Shown here: positions 11,297 to 22,310 of the stretch, piece by piece | How the letters are laid out: every line of letters begins with the position of its first letter | How positions within the stretch are numbered: the stretch's first letter is position 1 | Assembly (NCBI GenBank): GCA_963576475.1 | Contig: OY754969.1 | Span: 29,735,388-29,799,387 of the forward strand | Source: Molanna angustata | Taxonomy: Eukaryota; Arthropoda; Insecta; Trichoptera; Molannidae | Direction: 5' to 3' | Length of the DNA: 64,000 bases | The notes under the pieces: model-generated | What the model saw: the letters and a program-made list of their open reading frames with translations, nothing else | What the model was told of the DNA's origin: nothing | Database searches by the model: none | Made by a program: the position numbers and the translations under genes

Positions 11297-13007
11297 TGCG
11301 CTCTTTATTTTTTTTTTTTTTTTTATTTTATTAGGCAATTCACACAATATTGTATGATTTGTGCCATATTTGTATTCACAGAACACTCAAACTTAAATAT
11401 AAACAAGACATACACTATGAACAGTATCAAATAAAAGAAAGTCACTTAACATGCGCTTCTACAGTTCCACTGTAAAATGTTTAAAGGATTATGGGTTTTG
11501 TGATTTTGAACCATTTTTTAAAAAAGAATTTAAGAGCGGGATAAGATTGGCAACGTTGGACGGTAAATTAAAATTTGAGTTGGAAATTAAACTAATAAGA
11601 ATTTGCGTAATTAAATATACAACAGAATGGGCATCATCTTGGAAAATATTTTCTTGGACTTCATTAGATGCAGAAGTAGTTGACTGGCTTAAAACAGCGC
11701 ATCCATTTGTAGGATGGCTAGCTTCACCATTTGAATACGACATGCACTTGTTTATTTCTTTAATATTAATATGAGGAATTGTCTGTTTTTGAGTTTCCGA
11801 AGACATTTTAGTGTATATTGTTTTTTTAAAACTTTGTTTATTGTTCAATTGGTTATTAGTCACTTCAGAATAGCTTTTCACAGAAGATGGGAAGAGTTGA
11901 GATGCTTGCAGATATGATATATTTTTTGTAGCCATTGAATGTTTAATATTTTTTTGCCGAGTGAATTCCGGGCACATTGGGCTTGTAGCTGAATGAGATC
12001 CTGAACAGTTTATACACTTTAAAAAGTCCACCACTTGGCAAACTTCACCAAGGTGACTATCTCCACATTTGAAGCAGCGAGTTATAGAATGACACTGAAT
12101 CTTCATGTGACCAAAGCGACAACAGCGATAACATTGGATGGTTGGAAATACATAAGTTTCAACTTTCAAAGAGTTATAAAAAAGGTAAACATACTCTGGG
12201 AGATTTTGTCCTTCAAACGTTAAGACAACGGATTGAGATGGTTTCCACATTGTTTCTCCTGATGATTTATCTTTAAAATTGAGGCGTCTTGCTTTTAAAA
12301 TCTTCCCAATATGGTTTGGTACTGCACAATTTTCTATAATATCGTCAATCGAAAAGTCTGTTGAAATACCACGAATCAAACCCATTTTTGTCACTTTAAA
12401 TCTAGGTATATATGCCTTTAAATTATTTATTTTTAAAAAAATGGCTGTCGTGAATTGATTCGCACTCTTAGCATCTTTGAAAGTAATTGAGATTTTATTT
12501 CTCCCTTCTGATTTTACTCCACCCGGAGAAATATTTTTAATGTTATGTTTAATAAGGATATTACCAATTTTCATTGGGTGAATATTCTTGCTAGAGTCAA
12601 TATCTTGAACGAAAACAATGTAAGGCCCAGGCGAATTTTCCAGGTATTGGATTTCAATTTCACTATGAGTATTGTACAATTTTTCCGGAGAACTATTTAA
12701 ATTTGGAGCTTTAGACGGATGGATAATGTCAGAATTATTTGTGTTAGGTCTCTTGTTGTTTTGTTTAGGTGGCGTTGACATGTCAGATTTTTTAACACTT
12801 AGACTTGGTCCCGGATCAGGTGGAATATCCAAATCCATATTCATGGATAATGAACGGATACAAACTAAAACTCACAATAATGAAATTAGTGCACAATAAA
12901 TATAAAATACACTTATATTTTAGTAAAAAAACAATATTTTTTTCAGAGCGAATATAAACACAAACTTGTTGACAACCCGGTTGCTAAGCGACCCTGCGCT
13001 CTTTATT
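11297..13007 (-). mobile_element. Gag-only (half-LINE) retroelement with 13-bp TSD
   Basis: A 1.69-kb insertion (11310-12994) bounded by a perfect 13-bp direct repeat TGCGCTCTTTATT at 11297-11309 and 12995-13007. On the minus strand it has a 150-bp 5' UTR, one intact ORF1-like frame, a 3' UTR with AATAAAATAAA and a poly-A tail. There is no endonuclease or reverse transcriptase and no room for one. It lies inside element B. It could be an internally deleted Jockey-type element or a self-standing non-autonomous family. Confidence 0.88.
11489..12844 (-). CDS. ORF1/gag-like nucleic-acid-binding protein of a non-LTR retroelement
   Basis: An intact frame of 451 codons. Residues about 73-235 show the two-lobed RRM-like region of Jockey/X-element-type gag (PYIVFVQDID, then VTKMGLIRGISTDFS, then SQSVVLTFEG). 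Three zinc knuckles follow: C238-x2-C-x4-H-x4-C251, C257-x2-C-x3-H-x4-C269 and C277-x2-C-x3-H-x6-C291. This is the usual gag set for insect Jockey-superfamily elements. The N-terminal 60 residues are Pro/Asn/Ser rich and probably disordered. The role is RNA binding and RNP assembly for retrotransposition, by family knowledge. The start MNM offers two in-frame Met codons. No frameshift or stop, which suggests a recent insertion or selection on ORF1. Confidence 0.88.
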   Translation of the reverse strand: MNMDLDIPPDPGPSLSVKKSDMSTPPKQNNKRPNTNNSDIIHPSKAPNLNSSPEKLYNTHSEIEIQYLENSPGPYIVFVQDIDSSKNIHPMKIGNILIKHNIKNISPGGVKSEGRNKISITFKDAKSANQFTTAIFLKINNLKAYIPRFKVTKMGLIRGISTDFSIDDIIENCAVPNHIGKILKARRLNFKDKSSGETMWKPSQSVVLTFEGQNLPEYVYLFYNSLKVETYVFPTIQCYRCCRFGHMKIQCHSITRCFKCGDSHLGEVCQVVDFLKCINCSGSHSATSPMCPEFTRQKNIKHSMATKNISYLQASQLFPSSVKSYSEVTNNQLNNKQSFKKTIYTKMSSETQKQTIPHINIKEINKCMSYSNGEASHPTNGCAVLSQSTTSASNEVQENIFQDDAHSVVYLITQILISLISNSNFNLPSNVANLIPLLNSFLKNGSKSQNP

Positions 13008-13139
13008 AGTAGGTATTAAATAAAACAATATTTATTTCAATCTATACCTACCTTTCTTATTTCTTTTTAATGATTTATAAAAGTCTATACAAATAAATTC
13101 AATAACTCATAAAAAATAAACATAATACTTATACTGTAG

Positions 13140-13415
13140 TACTTAGTATTATAGTACTGGCATCAATTGAAAAATTACAGTCATAATATTACAGCTACAA
13201 AATATTACAAATAATTCCAATTACCCATTAAATTACAACAACATATACTAAATAAAAAGCACTCTTACCATTTGGAAAATTACAGTCATAACATGGTCAC
13301 AAATAATTCCAAAAACCCATAAAATTAACATAAAACCTATTCAAAATAGAAATCACTGTCACCAATTGGAAAATAACAGTTAAAAATAATTCCAATAACC
13401 AATAAAATAAACATA
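13140..13415. repeat. Degenerate left flank of the 110/219-bp satellite
   Basis: Repeated words such as TACAGTCATAATA, ATAATTCCAA-AACCCAT and CACCATTTGGAAAAT occur at irregular spacing. They relate to the regular array beginning near 14640. The two parts are separated by an RTE insertion at about 13420-14610. Confidence 0.7.
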
Positions 13416-13419
13416 ACCG

Positions 13420-14610
13420 GTGCTACAGTCCGCTATAGACTTTGGCCTCCAGAAGTCGTCTCCAATCCCTCCCTATCGACCGCCAGTCTTCTCCAATTTA
13501 TCAGATCTATTTCTCTTATATCACACAGCACATCGTCCAGCCATCTTAACTTAGGTCTGCCTCTACTTCTTCTCCCTTCAGGACAGGTATCCAACAAACA
13601 TTGTCCCAGCCAACGTAGGCGCTGAATTTTATAAATTAGACTACATTATACATTCTCTCTAGTTTATGATGATACCGTATTCTTCAAGCACCTCCATCAT
13701 TATTTGGGGCAATTTTTTTCCTTAATAAAGTTGTTTCAAACACCAATAACATATTTTCTTCCTGCCTGCCTGACCAAAACCAGCTTTGATATTGCCCGAC
13801 GACATGTTACACGAATGGTAAGAGTCGCATAGACAAAACTCATATATGCTATGCTTAAAAGTGTGATGCCTCTGTAGTTAATACAGTTCAATGCTTCTCT
13901 CTTTTTATGTAGTGAACAGATCAAGTCAGTCTCCCAATCTTTTAGCATTACTTTAAATTCCCAAATTTAGGTGATAATTTCATGCAGAGTTTTGATAACT
14001 TTACTAACACCATACTTGAACAGTTCTGCTGGTATGTCATCATGCCCTGGAGATGTTTAATTCTTTATACATATAATTGATCTCATTATCTACTCGTAAA
14101 CTAGTACTTAGTACTCGACCCAACGCTTCAGAATAATATCATCACTGTTGATGAGTATATACCTGTTTTTGCTTCAACATACTGTGATTCTCACTGAAAT
14201 ATTTTCTTATTATGTTTAACAGCCCTATAGAATTTTCTGCTTTCATTGACATCGTAATTGTTTTCTTCTTCTTTCTTTTATGTTTGTAGTCCTCTGTACT
14301 CCTGGTGTTTCTTTGTTGCATTTGGAAATAGGCGTCATTTTCTGCCTAGTTACTATTTCACTCTCCTCGTCAACCAGGCCTAATCTTCTGTATGGCTGCA
14401 CTGTTCCCAATAAATCTGCTGAGGTTCCTCCCATATTTCATTGATTGGAGTGTTCTCATTTATTTCTTGAAGTGATTGATCCACTTTTTCTCTAAACTCC
14501 AACCTTACCTAATGGTTCTTCAGGATTTTGGAACTAGGTTTCCATTCTACTTTGAGCACTTTTGCCATAATACATATTATGTAGAGACGAAGGTTCTCAA
14601 TTTTGCCGCT
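13420..14610 (-). mobile_element. Decayed RTE-like LINE interrupting the satellite
   Basis: Minus-strand remnants are in the expected order: a linker region like the RTE segment before RT (frame near 14243-14434), an RT segment with NCINYRGITLLSIAY (13736-13948), and at 13430-13620 the C-terminal RSRGRPKLRWLDDVL and INWRRLAVDREGW block. Stops and frameshifts are frequent. Satellite-like repeats resume on both sides, so the element inserted into the array. Confidence 0.7.
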
Positions 14611-14619
14611 ACCAATTAA

Positions 14620-17040
14620 ATAGACACATACATATATTCAATAGTCCAGTCACCATTTGGAAAATACAGTTAAGTAAAAATTGTTACAAATAATTCCAAT
14701 AACCCGTCAAATAAACACAAGCATATACTAGAAATAAAAAATAATTTCACCATTTATAAATTTACAGTCATAATACAGTTAAGTACAAAATGTTTAAAAT
14801 AATATCAAATAATACAAAATACACTCATAATACAGTTAAGTACAAAGTGATACAAGTAATATCAATGACTCATAAAAAAGAAATATATACCTACTTATAT
14901 TCAAAATAGAGTCTTGTCACCATGTGAAAAAATACAGTCATAATACAGTTAAGTACAAATTGTTTCAAATAATTCCAATAACCCATAAAATAATCATAAG
15001 CAAATAATAGAAGTAGAAAAACCTTTCACCGTTTAAAAAAAATATACTCATAATACAGTTAAGTACAAAGTGATACAAATAATATCAATGACTCATAAAA
15101 AATAAATATAAACTTATATTCAAAATAGAGTCTTGTCACCATGTGAAAAAATACAGTCATAATACAGTTAAGTACAAATTGTTTCAAATAATTCCAATGA
15201 CCCCTAAAATAATCATAAGCATATATTAGAAATAGAAAATCCTTTCACCGTTTAAAAAAATACAGTCATAATACAGTAAAGTACAAATTGTTTCAAATAA
15301 TTCCAATAACCCCTAAAATAATCATAAGCATATATTAGAAATAGAAAATCCTTTCACCGTTTAAAAAAATACAGTCGTAATACAGTTAAGTACAAAGTGA
15401 TACATATAATATCAATGACTCATAAAAAAGAAATATATACCTACTTATATTCAAAATAGAGTCTTGTCACCATGTGAAAAAATGCAGTCATAATACAGTT
15501 AAGTACAAATTGTTTCAAATAATTCCAATAACCCATAAAATAATCATAAGCATATATTAGAAATAGAAAATCCTTTCACCGTTTAAAAAAATACAGTCGT
15601 AATACAGTTAAAGTACAAAGTGATACAAATAATATCAATGACTCATAAAAAAGAAATATATACCTACTTATATTCAAAATAGAGTCTTGTCACCGTGTGA
15701 AAAAATGCAGTCATAATACAGTTAAGTACAAATTGTTTCAAATAATTCCAATAACCCATAAAATAATCATAAGCAAATAATAGAAGTAGAAAAACCTTTC
15801 ACCGTTTAAGAAAAATACACTCATAATACAGTTAAGTACAAAGTGATACAAATAATATCAATGACTCATAAAAAATAAATATAAACTTGTATTCAAAATA
15901 GAGTCTTGTCACCATGTGAAAAAATACAGTCATAATACAGTTAAGTACAAATTGTTTCAAATAATTCCAATAACCCATAAAATAATCATAAGCATATATT
16001 AGAAATAGAAAATCATTTCACCGTTTAAAAAAAAATACACTCATAATACAGTTAAGTACAAAGTGATACAAATAATATCAATGACTCATAAAAAATAAAT
16101 ATAAACTTATATTCAAAATAGAGTCTTGTCACCATGTAAAAAAATACAGTCATAATACAGTTAAGTACAAATTGTTTCAAATAATTCCAATAACCCATAA
16201 AATAATCATAAGCATATATTAGAAATAGAAAATCATTTCACCGTTTAAAAAAAATACACTCATAATACAGTTAAGTACAAAGTGATACAAATAATATCAA
16301 TGACTCATAAAAAATAAATATAAACTTATATTCAAAATAGAGTCTTGTCACCATGTAAAAAAATACAGTCATAATACAGTTAAGTACAAATTGTTTCAAA
16401 TAATTCCAATAACCCATAAAATAATCATAAGCATATATTAGAAATAGAAAATCATTTCACCGTTTAAAAAAAATACACTCATAATACAGTTAAGTAAAAG
16501 TGATACAAATAATATCAATGACTCATAAAAAATAAATATAAACTTATATTCAAAATAGAGTCTTGTCACCATGTGAAAAAATACAGTCATAATACAATTA
16601 AGTACAAATTGTTTCAAATAATTCCAATAACCCATAAAATAATCATAGGCATATTATATTAGACATAGAAAATCCTTTCACCATTTAAAAACTCACAATA
16701 CAGTTATGTACAAAGTAATAAATATAGTATACACTTATATATTTAAAATAGAAAGTCTTGTCACTTATATTTAATATATGTGATATATTATATTTAATAT
16801 AAGTCCTTTCACCATTTGGAGAATTACACTCATAATGCAGTTATGTACAAAGTGATAACAATATTATCAATGATACATACTTTGTATTCAAAATACAAAG
16901 TCTTGTCACCATTTGAAAAAATACAGTCATAATACAGTAAACAATTACAAGTAAAAAATGAAACAATTAAGCCATAAACATAACACAAACATACTATGTA
17001 TATTCAAAATAGAAATCCCTATCACCATTTGGAAAAAATG
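14620..17040. repeat. Satellite array with 219-bp dimeric unit (two ~110-bp subunits)
   Basis: The marker GTCTTGTCAC recurs at 14911, 15130, 15461, 15684, 15903, 16123, 16342 and 16560. Spacing is 218-223 bp except one of 331 bp, which equals three subunits. Each dimer has a subunit with AAGTGATACAAATAATATCAATGACTC and one with AATTGTTTCAAATAATTCCAATAACCC; both share CATAATACAGTTAAGTACAAA. The array is most regular at 14900-16660 and decays toward both ends. It lies inside element B. Confidence 0.93.
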
Positions 17041-17693
17041 AAAAAATAAAAATATGGAAAAAAGTAATAAGAATTAAAAGTTGAAAACCCCTGACTGGAT
17101 CAATATTTCAAAATTCTGAGTACAAAAGTTTTATTGGCATAAATCACCACTTTATCCAACATCTTTTGTCCCTTCAAAATTCTCATGTATTATCTGTTAT
17201 TACAAAATTTATATTATTAATAATAATCTAAACATAAACCAAAAATAGTTTTTCTTCTTTTGAACAGTAAACATCAAATCGGCACAAACACTCTTTGCAG
17301 GGTGAATTGCCTTGTGCAAAAAAATACAATATGTTACAAATAATAATATCAATGGCTCATAAATAAATACTTATATTCAAAATAGAATGCAGTCACAATT
17401 TGATGATTTCAATAACGATAAAGAAACGGTATACACAGTCTTATAAAATAAAAATATAGATGCTATTATTATATTCAAAATAGAAAAAGCTTTCTTTTTT
17501 CCTTTTCTAAAACATATATATCCTTACAAAAATGCTGATAAAAAACATCACAAGAAATTATAATAACTTATTATAATTTCTTGTATTATAACAAAAAAAG
17601 CATTTTGTACTTAAATGTGTTAAAACCTGAGCCCATAGCTATGATGCAACAATGATAAAAATCGCTTCATCAATTTTTTGTATGTATTTTAAC
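17041..17693. other. AT-rich interior of element B
   Basis: No gene. The segment 17076-17150 (CCCCTGACTGGATCAATATT, then TTCTGAGTACAAAAGTTTT) is a fragment of a dispersed repeat also seen at 60358-60600 and 62938-63325. A small inverted repeat around TTATAATTTCTTGT is near 17556-17590. Confidence 0.45.
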
Positions 17694-18182
17694 ATATAGA
17701 ACAGTCATGTTAAAGATACGGTCCACGGGCCGCATCCAGCCCCCGGGCCGTTCACTACGGCCCGCGACCATATTTTGAAAAAAAATTAAAGAAGTTAACG
17801 CTCTTACATTTTATACACAATATTTCAAGAGTTTGGATAACTACCCGGAATTAAAAAAGCATGCAGCACGCATTTTGTGCATATTTGGTAGCACCTAGTT
17901 ATGTGAGCAGATGTTTTCCATCATGAAAATAAATAAGAACAAACATTGCCCAAGACTTACAAATGAATATCGTCAAAAACAAGAGAAGTCAGGTATCTGG
18001 ATCCTCGAGCTCAAAATAATTACCCTTTTTCATAACTTTGATATGATTTTTAACATAATTAAATAAATAAAATGTTATAATAATTCAGTACATTTTTTTT
18101 TATTTGAATCTGGCCCGCCTACAAATTCTAAATTTAATATATGGTCCTCTGCAAAATTGAGTTTGACACCCCTGATATAGAA
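17694..18182 (+). mobile_element. Internally deleted hAT transposon with 8-bp TSD
   Basis: The element spans 17702-18174. The 8-bp direct repeat ATATAGAA sits at 17694-17701 and 18175-18182, the length diagnostic of hAT. The ends are CAGTCATGTTAAAG at the left and the reverse complement of CAGGGGTGTCAAAC at the right, with GC-rich subterminal repeats near 17720-17765. The interior 17838-17985 encodes the hAT C-terminal dimerisation motif (ILCIFGST, then CEQMFSIMKINKNK and PRLTNEY) with one in-frame TAG. The catalytic region is gone, so it is non-autonomous. Confidence 0.85.
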
Positions 18183-18299
18183 TAACATTGAATGTTGCTG
18201 AAGCCGTTCATTTTCGTTTGCTTCATATTAGCAAGGAAGGCTGTTCTAACCACATTGAAAGTATGAATGTCTGACAAAAAAATATACAATTCTGTAAGA

Positions 18300-18520
18300 G
18301 GTGAGGCTCAATTCTGTAACAAGAGAGTTAGTTCACTAAGAAAAAATGGCACAATCACATGAATAAGATATTGAGAACAAATGTTAGAAGTCAGAGAAAT
18401 AACATTTGAGCTTGTATGAGAAAATGTATGGAGTGAGAAGAGGTATTGAATGTTTAGCATTTTGTTTTTTTCTATCTAACCCACCAATAATAATAAGGCG
18501 TGATGGTATTTATGAATAGT
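18300..18520 (+). mobile_element. RTE relic (3' tail)
   Basis: Eroded nucleotide similarity to the RTE tail: AAATGGCACAATCACATGAA, then AATGTTAGAAGTCAGAGAAA, and the terminal AAGGCGTGATGGTATTTATG at about 18497-18516. No usable frame. Confidence 0.55.
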
Positions 18521-19024
18521 ATAAAGAAGTTAAAAATAAATACAGTCAGACTTGGTTATAGCGAGCACGAAAGGACAAACTAAATTTGCCTGTTTATAAC
18601 TGTTACTCGTTATATTAGAGTTAGGTACAAATAGGTAAAAAGTATTTAGGATATGCTTAGAGGTCTACTTATAAAACATACAAAAATGTATATTCATTCA
18701 ACAACAAATATTTAATAATCAAAATTAATTTCAACCAAAAATATATACTTATGTATTAATTTATTATTTAATATGACATAGTGAATTTACAGTAGGTATA
18801 TTAAAGTCAAATTAATAAATACACAATTAAATATCAAACAAAATATGATCATATATTCAGGTTCAGGATTTATGTAATATGTATGTATAAACTTTTTAAA
18901 TAAATCACCTGAAAGACTAGTTTGTAACTGGTTATTATTTAAAAAACGTACAAAACTTGGTTTAATTATATCTTGTAAAGTGTATTTTGTTTACTTGTTG
19001 ACAACATTTTTTTATGTTATATCC
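18521..19024. other. AT-rich interior of element B, nothing firm
   Basis: The segment at 18545-18620 begins CAGTCAGACTTGGTTATAGC, resembling the end of a pogo-type element, but no matching second end was found. The remainder is AT-rich and featureless. Confidence 0.4.
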
Positions 19025-19648
19025 GTGTAGCCACGAATGAGACAGATATGAAACAGCTCTTGGATCGTGTTGAGAGGGAAAGTATCACTCGATCTGAGCA
19101 TAAACCAATTGCAAAACCAAACTAATGGTGTTTGATAGAGCATGTAAACTTCCCCCAATAACTTCACTAAACCATCTTGAAACAGTACATGACTTCACAT
19201 ATCTAGGTTCCAACATATGTGACACCGGTAGTTGTGAAGTGGAAGTGAGAAGATGCATCGCCATAGCAAAGTGAGCACTGGGGAAGCTCATAAGAGTGTG
19301 GAAGGACAGGACCGTCACAAAAAACACGAAGGCTAGACTCATCAGGGCTCTGATATTCTCGATGTACCTGTATGGTGTGGAAACATGGACGCTGAGGGAG
19401 TCAAAGCGAAAGAGGATCGATGCCTTCGAAATGTGGTGCTGGAGGCGAATTTTGTGCAACCCATGGACAGCCAGAAGAACGAATGTGTCAATTCTGAACG
19501 AGCTGAATATTGAGGATCGTCTGTCGACAATATGTTACAGACATATCCTTCAATTATTTGGACACATTGCCAGAAGGGAACCGGACTGCCTCGAGAAGCT
19601 TGTTGTGATGGGCAGCGTGGAGGGACAGAGATCTCGTGGTCGCTCACC
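19025..19648 (+). mobile_element. Second RTE-type LINE family, C-terminal RT fragment abutting the transposase gene
   Basis: The frame 19296-19655 encodes RLIRALIFSMYLYGVETWTL, then WCWRRILCNPWTARRTNVSI, and FGHIARREPDCLEKLVVMGS, a characteristic tail of an insect RTE subfamily distinct from the RRMC-type one. The upstream part 19025-19295 is the same RT region with frame breaks. Similarity to the related copy at 36690-37040 stops at CGCTCACC (19641-19648), where the transposase-derived sequence begins. Confidence 0.8.
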
Positions 19649-22109
19649 TCAATAAAGATAAAGAAATTTCTTGCACTTGTTTAATGGTGGGCTTACTCAT
19701 TATACGTTTAGTATTTCTGCGTTTTTTGTGTTTAGTTTGTGAAAAAGTGCGTTGGGGTAAAATATTTTTGTTGGCTGGTTCTCGTGAAACAACGGGTTGG
19801 GGAACTGAACATTCTTGTACTGCAGCTAATGAAGGTTTAATTGTTGAAAGTATTCTTTCAACAATGTCACACTGTGCAGACGACGTTACATTATTCACCA
19901 ATTCATTTACATATTTTAATATTTTATCTTTTCGCATGCTTAATTCTTCTAACTTTCCACTAATTATTCTACATTCTTTAAAATTTTGAACACTTAAATG
20001 TTGAACCAGTGTTGCGCTTTCAAGTGAAGTTGATGTAGAAGCAATGCTGGCTGAATTTACTGTTTTATTTTTTTTTAATTCATACATACACACCAAATGT
20101 ATATGTTTACACATGTTTGATAGAATTTCGGAGTCAACACAAGTGCAAGAGAATCTATGAATGCAACAATTACATTCATCACATATTAATTTACAACTAC
20201 AATCATCATTTCCAGTATTCTTTTTTATTGAATATATTTCATCAGAATTTAGTGATTGTATTAACCATTCATCTATATTGCTTTCCATAACAGAAAGCTG
20301 TTGTTGCATCCAATTTTCTTCAGCAGTTTTATGTCGTTTACGGAGGGTGGATAATTTGGTTGTAACTTTTCCTTTGTGCAATGTGATGACATGATCAAAG
20401 ATTCTATCTTTAAGTAGCCTCATTAAAGCATGAAGGGCTTTATCTAGTCTTTTAATTTTTTTCCCTTTCATATAAATATGTTTTAATGTTCTATGCATAT
20501 TCTCTATGTGCATATTAGTGTTTAATTGACTTTTTTTTCTGAAACAATATGCCCAAAAAGAAGCTTTATATAAATAGTATTTTTTAAAATAATTTAAAAA
20601 CTCTACAAGTTCAGAGTCCTCAGACATTTTCATGACAAATTTTTCCATTATAAATTTAAAAGTGTTTTCATCCCGTTCCACTAGAATGACCCTTAAATAT
20701 TTATATATTTCCACCTGTTTTTCCAGAGAGTGAATTTTTGATCGTATATTTTTTCTCCATGCTTGATCAATATGCCAGGTACAATATAATCGTTGTTTAG
20801 GATCACCCATCACCTTTTGCCACGCATTGAAGAAGGAATCTTCCATGTCACTCATAAATACTTTTGTAATTATAGGACCTGTTTCTTCTTTAATTTTATT
20901 AAAGAAGAATGAAAGTATTCCTTCATCAACTCTATTTAAAATCGCAAAAGCTGCTGGAAAGCCTTGATTCATGTCATCTATCGTCATGAGAGTTACAAGT
21001 TGCAACCCATAACTTCCCATTCCGTGTGTCCCATCAACGGTTATTTTGTCTGGACCAAATTTTAATAACATATCTTTTTGAACAGATTCCATAATGATAA
21101 CAATAAAATCTGATTCTTTAATATCACTTTCCTCTGTTTTAGTGTTTAGTGGCTTATAGAATAAGATGGAATTACTGTTCTTGTCTTTTATTTGATTTAT
21201 CCAACACTCAACACTCATTGCATCATTTTGATGGAATACACCATCACTGGAATTTAAATTAAACGATTTTTCTATGTTGTGCAAGTCTTTTTTTGTAATT
21301 AAATGTATTCTTTTGAGGAGAGAGTCATTCAATGAATTTCTTACTCCATTGAGTATTTCATCCAAAGGTATTTTGGATGAAATCTGGCTAGCCAGTTTTT
21401 CACGTTCAATATCTGTAAGTGTCAAATGCTGCAAATCTTCACCATGGCCAATATGCGTTTCTGTGAAATTTATCTCACAACTACCATCCTGAGATTCTCT
21501 TAAGTTGATGCTCGCAGGACAGAATGCATTAATCTTTTTGGATCCTTGGCTTTTAATATGGTGTAAACCTTCTCCTTTTGAAACAAAATAACCACTACGA
21601 TGACAAGAAAAATATGTAGTTTTTATATTAGCATAAGACATAGATGCCTTATAAATAAATTTACTCCTTGTTTCTAATTCTAAAATATCTTTCCAACTTT
21701 TAAATTCATTCATGGAGTTAAAACTAATAGTTTGGTTTTTAATATTTATATTATGGTCTGTTAGAAAATGTTTTAACAAAATCTTTTTTGAAGCCGAAAA
21801 TGAACAAAGTTTACAGTTTAGAACATATTCATTTTTCAAATCTCTGTGCTTTCTTCGATTATGATTTCCTAGAGATAATTTTGTGGAAAATTTTAAAGGG
21901 CACAAAGAACATTTAAATATCTTTGAATCATCTGAATTATTTTTTAAATTCAAACCTTGTTTGATTCTTTTATGTCTATTCATGTTATGTTTGTGATTGA
22001 ATAATATATTACAAATATCACACTGAAATTTTTTTTGTAGTAATTTAGTAAATAAAATAGGATTCTCATTACCATCATTCAGGGAAAGTTCTACAGATTG
22101 GGATGCCAT
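19644..22109 (-). CDS. MULE transposase of element B (C2H2 fingers, DDE, SWIM)
   Basis: An intact single-exon frame of 821 codons next to the right TIR. N-terminal C2H2-like fingers: C30/C33 with H46 (second His not evident), C67/C70/H83/H88 and C99/C102/H114/H119. The MULE DDE core follows: D359 in ITVDGTHG, D421 in FMSDMED, the characteristic C443-x-W-H446, and E536 in NMHIENMH as the probable third acidic residue. A SWIM zinc finger C655-x-C657-x9-C667-x-H669 and a basic tail complete the usual MULE/FAR1 layout. Predicted role: TIR binding and cut-and-paste transposition in the nucleus. The TGA stop and final Arg codon lie in or at the edge of the adjoining RTE sequence, so the natural C-terminus may be shortened. 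Related to, but distinct from, the transposase of element A. Confidence 0.9.
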   Translation of the reverse strand: MASQSVELSLNDGNENPILFTKLLQKKFQCDICNILFNHKHNMNRHKRIKQGLNLKNNSDDSKIFKCSLCPLKFSTKLSLGNHNRRKHRDLKNEYVLNCKLCSFSASKKILLKHFLTDHNINIKNQTISFNSMNEFKSWKDILELETRSKFIYKASMSYANIKTTYFSCHRSGYFVSKGEGLHHIKSQGSKKINAFCPASINLRESQDGSCEINFTETHIGHGEDLQHLTLTDIEREKLASQISSKIPLDEILNGVRNSLNDSLLKRIHLITKKDLHNIEKSFNLNSSDGVFHQNDAMSVECWINQIKDKNSNSILFYKPLNTKTEESDIKESDFIVIIMESVQKDMLLKFGPDKITVDGTHGMGSYGLQLVTLMTIDDMNQGFPAAFAILNRVDEGILSFFFNKIKEETGPIITKVFMSDMEDSFFNAWQKVMGDPKQRLYCTWHIDQAWRKNIRSKIHSLEKQVEIYKYLRVILVERDENTFKFIMEKFVMKMSEDSELVEFLNYFKKYYLYKASFWAYCFRKKSQLNTNMHIENMHRTLKHIYMKGKKIKRLDKALHALMRLLKDRIFDHVITLHKGKVTTKLSTLRKRHKTAEENWMQQQLSVMESNIDEWLIQSLNSDEIYSIKKNTGNDDCSCKLICDECNCCIHRFSCTCVDSEILSNMCKHIHLVCMYELKKNKTVNSASIASTSTSLESATLVQHLSVQNFKECRIISGKLEELSMRKDKILKYVNELVNNVTSSAQCDIVERILSTIKPSLAAVQECSVPQPVVSREPANKNILPQRTFSQTKHKKRRNTKRIMSKPTIKQVQEISLSLLR

Positions 22110-22310
22110 GATTTTGAATTAAAACACAAGTATATATTATAAAAAGATATATTATATTATTCTCAATTATTGTAAACAAAAACAAAGCTAAACAAAAAAT
22201 ATGCGGTAAAAAGTCGGCTCTAGGCGCTAGGTTTTAAACACAGAACGACAGAACATATATTGTATACAAGGTCTTGAAGGTATACGCTAGGTACTTGTTT
22301 ATGTTTTATG
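22110..22310. promoter_or_regulatory. Upstream region of the element B transposase
   Basis: About 200 bp between the transposase ATG and the right TIR. It is AT-rich and must contain the transposase promoter if the gene is expressed. No defined motif is claimed. Confidence 0.35.

Noticed and set aside
11451..11774. 107-codon plus-strand frame
   Set aside because: Shadow of the gag-like ORF on the opposite strand.
14620..17040. Regularly spaced repeats as a CRISPR-like array
   Set aside because: Head-to-tail satellite units of ~110/219 bp without unique spacers, in a eukaryotic genome.
18545..18650. Pogo/Tigger-like end CAGTCAGACTTGG
   Set aside because: Only one end seen and no transposase or TA duplication could be paired.
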